Shown here: positions 46,301-55,300 of the stretch, in pieces
Layout of the letters: each line of letters opens with the position of its first letter
Position numbering within the stretch: the first letter of the stretch is position 1
Source of the DNA: Diadema setosum
Taxonomy: Eukaryota; Echinodermata; Echinoidea; Diadematoida; Diadematidae
Direction of reading: 5' to 3'
Assembly: GCF_964275005.1 (NCBI RefSeq)
Contig: NC_092693.1
Span: 20,513,706 to 20,577,705 of the forward strand
DNA: 64,000 nucleotides
The notes under the pieces: model-generated
Seen by the model: only the letters and a program-made list of their open reading frames with translations
Told to the model about the DNA's origin: nothing
Database searches by the model: none
Position numbers and translations under genes: made by a program

Positions 46301-49300
46301 AAAGTGACTGACCACAGCAAACTTACAAACCAGCCGTAGAAAAGATAAAAGGGAGTATACCCATGCCACAACTAGATCTCTAGAAATAGGTACCTGTACT
46401 ACATAAGTCACAACAAAACTGTCTTAGCCTTTGTCAATTGATTCTGTTGAAAAGTATGAAGGTCTCTAAGGGAGAAGACATCCTTGGTGGCGACTGTGAC
46501 AATGGAGCTGTCTCTATGCTCCTCCATTGTTAGCACACAGTAGAGGAGTGTAAGGGCTCTAGATATTTGGTACCCTTGGTAGCAGGGGTGACTGAGCTCT
46601 GTACTCCTTCATTGGTAGTTCATGATAGAGGGATGTAAGGGCTCTAGAAGTACTTACCCTTGGTAATAGCAGTGACTTGTTTCTGTGTTCCTGCATTGGT
46701 AGTTCATGATAGATGGGTGTAAAGGCTCTTAGAGGTAAGCATGGCAACAGCAGTGCATATCTGTGCACTCCTCAATTGGCAGTACAGTGTACATGATAGA
46801 GGGGTATAAGGGCTCTAGGAGTAATTACCCTTGGTAACAGCAGTGACTTCAGTTCTTTAATCTTCCATTGGTAGTTCATGATAGAGGAGCATGAAGGGCT
46901 CCAAAAGGAGAAGCTGCAGCAGGAGTACAACGATGCTTACTGGGAGCAGCGCTACACCATCTGCCGGGAGCGTAGCCCCATCTTCCTGGAGACGATAGCT
47001 GACAAGATCCTGCGCACCGGCAAATACCTCAACGTGGTCAGACAGTGTGGTAAGTTCAAGGCTGAGAGAAGGTGAAAATCTGTCAAAAATAGAGACACTA
47101 AAACTTTAAATCTCCCTACTGTGAGAGGGGGACACTACCCTCCCCCCCCCCCCCCCCCAAACTCACTCCAGTCGATTGGAAGGGGCTCAGTCGCTACACT
47201 CCCTCGTTTTGTGCTCCCCCTTTACGGAATTCCTGGATCTGCCTCAGTTTACTGATATGTTCTACTTATATTTTTGCATTCACTCAATCCATATATATTA
47301 TTTGGATTTCATTTTCCTTTGTCAATCACTCCCTGCAGGTCAGGACCCTCGCTGCCCCAACGCTGAGGAGATCCTGTACACTCTCAAGGAGCGGCAGTAT
47401 GTCGAACAGATCGACAAGGCCTACCAATATGCCAGCAAAATATTGCTGGAGCTCATCATGGAGGAGAGGGAACTTGTGCAAAGACTGAGGTAATTATAAA
47501 GCATCATCACAGGAAACAGGGAAGCACAAACACAGCATGAGAAAAATGTGGCCTGCTGCTTTATTTAGCTCTTATACATAAACCCAGGTCCAGATATTTG
47601 TTTGTTTGTTGTTTTTTTTTTTTGTGGTGGGTGATATGTAACTCAGTGCTGTAAAGGGTTGTGTTTGTGTTGATACTCTGGGTCATTAAGAGCAGAAGAT
47701 CCTCAATTCACTCCTTTTTGTTCTGTTCCTCCCTATGTCCCACTCGCATTTGTCATATCTATCCTCCAGTGTATTTAATGCTCTGAACTCGTTGTAGAGC
47801 CGGTCAGTTGTAGATGAATGTTATTAGTTTGAAGCTTTTTTTTTTTTTTTTTTGCAGTTCTGAAGGCTTGTTTGAATGTTTGCTTGAATATTAGTTTTAA
47901 ATTTGGGGTACCTAGGCCCCAGAGAGTACGAAAGGGCATCAGCCCCGTCCTGTGTCCCTTCTGTATGGGGAAAATGACTTCTCATTGATACTCCAGCTGC
48001 TATTGCTTACGACAATATTCTGTGGCATTATGAATTTAGACAGTGATGTGCCGTCAAGTTGTGAATAATGTAATATCTTTATCTGCATCTTTATCTAAAA
48101 CATTCAAATATCCTCACCATTCACAGACCAACTGAGATGGGTAGATTATGTACCACTACTGTAGTACACACATTTAGTGAATGTTGTCTTCAAGCACCCA
48201 GAATTTTAACTTGTGTTAGCGGGGGAAAGAAAAATGTGTGGTTAGTACAAAGTTAGGTGGTAGAAGGCTCAATAGTGCACTACATATTCTTTCTTGGCTA
48301 TGTATGTGGCCATGAAAAGGGCCTACCCACTCCTGATATTTCAGCAAGCATGTTCTTGCCATTCTTTTGAAAATGGCAAGAACATGCTTGGGAGTGGGTA
48401 GGCCCTTTTCAGCACTAGAAACATACCACAGAAAGAATATGTAGTGCACCGTTGAGCCTTCTGCCACCCAACATTCTACCTCCACAGAAACCTTAAAGGG
48501 GTCATATAGTTTTGGTTGAGACCTCACTTCAGATTCTAACATTTTTTGGTGAGATAATGTGAAACCTCCTATGAAATATGAAAGAGCATGTAATTCCAAG
48601 AGGAATTCAATGTTTATTTGATGAAAATTGGTTTTGAAATGGCTGAGATATCAAAAAGAGAATAATTCTAATAAAGGTGGAACTCGCCTTTTATTAAGAT
48701 CGCTTTGTTTTAATTTATGTTTGGATGTCTCAGCCATTCCAAAACCGATTTGCATGTAATAAACTTTGAATGCCTCTTAGAATGGTATGCTCTGTATTTT
48801 GTTATAAGTAGTTTCTTTGTATCTCACCAAGAGTTAAAAGCCCAATTCTCGTCTCCGCCTATACTATACCATCCCTTTAAAAGATTTTGTAATGCAAAGT
48901 CAAATTGCGGTATCTTCTACCCCTATTGTTTGTGACCAGATCCATAAAGAGGTACTTTCTCCTGGAGCAAGGGGATTTCTTTGTGCATCTCATGGACATC
49001 ACGGAGGAGGAGATGAGGAAGAAGGTGGATGACATCATCCCCAGCCGGCTGGAGTCACTCTTGGAGCTGGCCGTCCGGACCAGCCAGGCTAATTCAGACC
49101 CCTTCAAGGATGACCTCAGGTCAGTGTCGGAATTTGTCTCCCTTTCCATTTCGGCGTCAAGTTCAGAAACTCATTTCATTTAGCCTTTCATGTGTGGATG
49201 TGTTCATTATGCAGGGCTGCACACAAATCCATAAACCCACAAAACCTGTCTGTCAGACCAGTTGGTACCCAGTTTTCCCTTGTTTTACTGGTCCATTCCT

Positions 49301-52300
49301 GCAAAAGTTACTGGTCTGACAGTAATTTTTACTGGTCAGGGACCGTCGGACCACTCCACTGTGCAGTCTTGCATTATGTATCATCAGTCACTGTCTGGTG
49401 TAATCGCTGTAGTTTGATGGGATCTGTGTTTATATGGAAGCGTTTTCTGATGCTTTTATAATTCTGAAATTTCCCTCACCAAAAGACTGTGCAAAAATAG
49501 CAAACTTGTCATATGCAAGCTATGAGGCCTGTAATGTCATACAGTAGAGTGGTAACTTTATGTCATAATAATAATAATAATAAAAGGACATTTATATTGC
49601 ACAGCTACTATAATGATATACTCTACTGCGCATTACAAAATGACATGCATACAAGAAATTCAAACAGAAAATACACTACTTCAAGAGATGACTTTTTAAC
49701 CTGACCTTAAACTCATTAATTGTAACTGCTTTTCTTACAAACAAAGGGAGATTATTCCATAATTTTGGTGCATCGTACAAAAATGCCCTGTCACCAAGAG
49801 TAACTTTTGATTTCCCCGATGGATATTTCAATCATGTTTGATCCCGTGAACTTCGAAGATGATAAAATGTTTGAAATGTTTGAAATGCAGCATGATATTC
49901 ATCAGCAGCATTCTATTAAACAAACGTTACCTATGTCTGTATTATAGCAGTTATGCCTGAATCGACCGAAACATGTATTCAGCTTTATAATGTTGTTAAA
50001 AAGGATGAAGAGATAACCCGTCATGAAAATAGAGATCTTGTGATTCCTTGCCCTGATTATGAATTTTATGAAGTCTCCCAATAGTAGTCAGTGGCACTTC
50101 TTTGAAACCAGTTAGCAAGACCTAGCACTATTTCCACTGTATTTTATATCCAAGGAACATAAATATACAGCAAACCAATCTTTCCTATAATTCAAAGTTA
50201 GAGTCCCTCTTAAACAACGTAAAACCAGACATTTCGCGTGCATGAAACTTTCCTGAATTTCATGAGGAGCCACAATTTGCGAAAGTACAATGGATGCTAT
50301 AGTTTTCGTCTACATAATCCAGTATGCTCGTAATTTCTTTCATGATCAGCCATTCGCAAAAGTTTCATGCCTTGAAAAGGGCTGTCGGCTCCAACGTGCA
50401 AAAGATCTGTACTGTGAATGTTTCTGGTGTAACAGTATTATCTCATTCATGTTTTGTGATACTCCCTTTACCTTCCTGCTACAGGGTGGACCTGTTACCT
50501 TATGACCTCATCACACAGCTGCTCAGAATTCTTTCTATCGAGTCCAAGCAGGAAAAAGGTATGATACATTTTACTTTGCAAAAGAGTTGCTTTCAGTCAG
50601 GTATGCAGTCAAGAATGATCACTGAAACCCTGACACAAAGTGAAACACACAAGCATGATAACACTCTAGGCTCTTTGTGTTTGTGTTTTTTTAATCTTGC
50701 ATCATTATTGGCAGATTTCTTTGTGATACTTTGGCTTTATTAGCATTCTTATTATTATTTCATGATTGCATGAATTGTGTATGTAGTAACATCAATCTAA
50801 AAGACCAAATGACTGTCTTTGTAGAAGTAAAAACTCATTTTGACAAAGACTAGGGAATGAAAAGCAGATTTATCACCTTTGAGTCAAGAAGAGAATACAT
50901 AACAATAGCATTTGAATATCTGGTACAAAGGAACATGTACATGTTGATTAATGAAGATTGTATCCCAATGGAAAATATATTTTCCAATATCATAATGCAG
51001 TGAAAGCATAATCTTTGAAAGTTTGAGTTTCCAATCATCCATTCATATAGTGTAGTCGAAGTGAGTTACTTGTGCAGGAAAATTCCCCCCTGAGTATAAC
51101 TTCTTTCTTCCAGATATGCCTTCACAAGCAATTTGAAGGCAGTGACTTGAATATCAGAACAAGTTAAAGGGTCCAATTTGATCATGACGTCATTTCTATA
51201 TTTCCCCATGAATCAGCTTATAAAAAAAATATCAACAAAAAGTTTATCTTTATCTTGATGCTGATACCTTGTTATCACACTGCTTGAGGATCCTCAGAAC
51301 TCTGAAAAGCTAACAGCAGTTTGACAATCTTACAAGATCTCTTGATCACTTTAAGAATGCCTCCATTCTATCCAGCTATGCTGTCTGAGATGGATCCAAC
51401 AGAGCTGAACATCTCTGGGCTGGAGGCTTTCTCCTTTGACTACGTCGTACGATGGCCAGAGTCCCTCATCTTGAGCAGAAAGGTACTAGTTCATATTCAA
51501 CAACTGTATACACCTAATATTTTGTGAGGCATTTATATTTCGCGAATTTCGCGAGTCTGGTGCTATTTGCGAAATTAAAGACACTAGAAAATAATGATTC
51601 TGATCCCGATATGAATGTGAGATACACATATACATTTCTCTGTTCAGTACAGTAGATCCATCTACTCCACGATCGCGAATTTAACCACTCGCGAAATCGT
51701 CAGAAGTCCCGATTCACGAAAATTTATTAGACTCGCTAAATATAGGGGGTATAGAGTACATCGACATGGTTATAAGTCTGTGTTAAGTTTTTTTTTTTTT
51801 TTTTTTTTTTAGATTTTAGAAAGAAAAAAAAATGAATTGCTAGCTGCTGCTGTTTTGTTGCAAACATGGAAAAATAGGAACACTGCTTGAATAGAACAAT
51901 ATCACAGCAGCTTTTTTAAGACATGTTTTCTGCCCCATAAAAGGCACAAAGTATTGAGTAAAACAGGACACATCTTTACATTGAGTATTCATTCAAAATG
52001 GAAATATTATGTAAGTTCATCAAGAATTGTGGGTATGATTTAAAAAAAAAAAAATACAACTTTTACCAGCTATGGAGGCAACTCGTGTGAAGATATAATA
52101 TTCAACAGTGTCCCTTCCTTGATTGTTGTAAAAACACATGATGTGGTTTACTGGCATGCAAAGCCAAGCCTCATGTCTCTTCCCCCCCCCCCCCCCCTTT
52201 CTGGCACACTTCATAGTTTGATTGTGCATACCTGCTAGCAAATGATGAGATCGATAGTCACTTTTAAGTATTCATACTTCATCTGTCTTCTCCCAGGCCT

Positions 52301-55300
52301 TGACAAAGTACCAAATGCTGTTCAGGCATCTATTCTACTGCAAGCATGTCGAGAGAACACTTTGCAAGTAAGTTTCTGCTTGGTCTCATTTCCTTTTTGT
52401 TGTTTTCCTGTCTGCTGTAGCAATTTTTATGTGCATGAGTCCATCTTCGTGTGAGACATTTTGATTGTAGTTTTCCTCTTAGCCCCATATGTACCTGTGC
52501 TTTTAGTTGTTAAACTTATAATACCACACTACTGTCAAACTTGCTCTAGTGATGACCTGTCAATAACAATCACATGCCCATAGCGACCACATGGGAATTA
52601 CCTGCAAAGAAAACATTCAGTTAAGAACCTGCCAACAGCGGCAAGTACCTAATGTGTCACCAACGAGCACTGATTTGGTTTCCACTGAAAGACCAACAAC
52701 CATGCACAGTGACTGCCAGCTGCTGCCTGGAGGTTTGCAGCGGCAGAACAACCAGCTTATAGATTGTTTGCCATTACAGCAAATAAATACTGATGAAGCT
52801 TGTCTATGGCCAGGATGACCAGTGATTGTTTGATGGGGTATTCAAGTCGGTGACACAAATTACAGAATGTATTATGTATAGCTACAAATATAGATATGGC
52901 CATACTCGGGAACAAGTCACAAATGTGACTTATCTTAGACATATTTTATATGAAATCTCACATAAGTGATGCCCTGGCAACAAGACCAAGCAGCTCACTT
53001 TGAGGGGTTATAGCTTACCAGAGATTACCAAAGATTAGTCTTGGACTTTCACATGTCACAACATTCTTGTTCTTTCGATTTCACTCATGACAGTCACAAT
53101 GTACAAGAACATTGTATACTCATTCTGGGGGCTGTTTGTTATTCCAAAGGTTCGTTATTCGGAAGGTTCATTATTCTGAAAGTTTGTTAATCCGAAACGC
53201 ACAAATTCCCTGTACCTAGAGGTTCGTTAATCTGAAAATGAAAAAAGGGTTCGTTATCTGAACATTTGTGGCGTTATTCCGAAGGTTCGTTATTCCAAGG
53301 GTTCATTAATCCGAAAATGAAATAGGGTTCGCTATTCCGAAGGCTCGTTTATCCGAAAATGAAATAGGGTTCGTTATTCCGAAGGTTCGTTGATCCGACA
53401 ATGAAATAGGGTCCGTAACGAACCTTCGAAATAACAAGCTTTGTTTCATTTTTGGATTAATGAACCTTCGGAATAAGGAACCTTATTTCATTTTCGGATT
53501 AATGAACCTTCGGAATAACAAACCTTATCACATTTTCGGATTAACAAACCTTCGGAATAACGAATCTTCGGAATAACAAACCTTCGGACTAAAGAACCTT
53601 CGGAATAACAAACTGTAACCCTCATTTCAGTTCTTTCAGTTCTGCCACTGGTGCAGTATGTAGCTGCAGTAATATTTTACACGTTTTTGCCCTCTGTCCA
53701 GTATCTGGCTGCTTAACAAGGAGGCGAAGCGCTTCACGCTTTACTCGTCCCGGTGGTACGCGGCGGCTTTCGCCCTTCGCCAGCGCATGCTGCACCTGGT
53801 GCAGAACCTGCAGTACTACATGATGTTTGAAGTGGTGGAGCCCCACTGGCACATCCTGCAGGACAATCTTCGGCAGGTGAGTGTGCACTGGTGACGCAGC
53901 CCGGCCCAGCCCGGCTCCGCCTGGCTAGAGAGTGCCCTCTGTGGTGGCAGTATTCTCAGATTATACCCTCGGTCAGCTGGTTCCACAGCAAGTATTGTTT
54001 GGGCCAGTGTGTAGTAGGGTTATTCCTATTTCAAAACACTGTTTGTTCTGATTCTGGTGTTGTTTTTCTACGGTCCATGAGATTGTAGACCAGTCTGACC
54101 TGATAGCAAAATTTACCATTACTGCACTGTCTCATGTGCACATGGGGTATGACAAATGCATGGTATGTATGCCAACCAATATAAATCGTGCATTCGGCAT
54201 GCCTGTGCGCATCTAAGACACTGCAGTTAAAGGGATTGTATAGTTTTGGTTGAGAAATAATTTCAGGTTTCTAACAATTTTTGGTGAGATAATGAGAAAC
54301 CTCTTATGAAATATGAAAGAGCATGTAATTCTATGAGGAATTCAACGTTTATTAGATGAAAATTGGTTTTAAAATGGCTGAGATATCCAAACAGAGGGAT
54401 TCTAATAAAGTGTGGGACCCACCTTTTATTACGATCGCTTTGTTTTACTTTATTTTTGGATGTCTCAGCCATTCCAAAACCGATTTGCATGTAATAAACT
54501 TTGAATTCCTCTTAAAATGGTATACTCTGTACTGTTTCATAAGTGTTTTCTTGGTATCTCGCAAAAAGTTAAGAGCCCAATTCTCATCTCCACCAATACT
54601 GTGCATTAAAAGGATGGCTGGTTTTCTGCCAAGTTGGATCAGTCTATGCGGGAAAAAAAAATGGTGCGTTTGTGTCCAATTTAATATGGATTATTCATAT
54701 TTCAGCTATGAAGTAATTTGCAGCAATCATCACAGGCTGATGAAATAGCAAGGTATTTGCAAATTGATAACTTAATTCAAAAATTTGGATTGCAAAATGT
54801 TTTGAGATTCTTAAAAGCTGAAACCTGAATTCAGCATATGCTATTCCCATGCCAAGTCTCACCTTTTAGACATGCTCTGCTCAAAATTCATAATTCCTTG
54901 TGTAATGAGATGACTGTAGTGATTGAGGTCAACGTATTACTGTAAAATGAGGAATGTTCATGTGTATTTTAATTTCGCGAGCGCCAAGATTCACGAAATT
55001 GAAATGAATGTGAAAGTTGTTTACACTATATGCATTGAACGCCAGTGGCAATGCGCGAAAATTTCATGCCACGAAAAAGGCCGTCAGCTCCAATTCGCGA
55101 AAATTTCATGCCGCGAATATGACATTTTTTACTGTATCTAAATTGTGGATATGACACCCTCCTCCATGCAGGTGTCCAACATTGATGAAGTCTTGGAACA
55201 CCACATGGACTTCCTGGACAAGTGCCTCAAGGACTGCATGCTGACCAACCCAGACATCCTCAAGAATGTTAGCAAGCTCATGTTGGTGTGCGTCACGTTT

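Noticed and set aside
53622-53888. 88-codon minus-strand frame
   Set aside because: Shadow of conserved TUBGCP2 exon 15.
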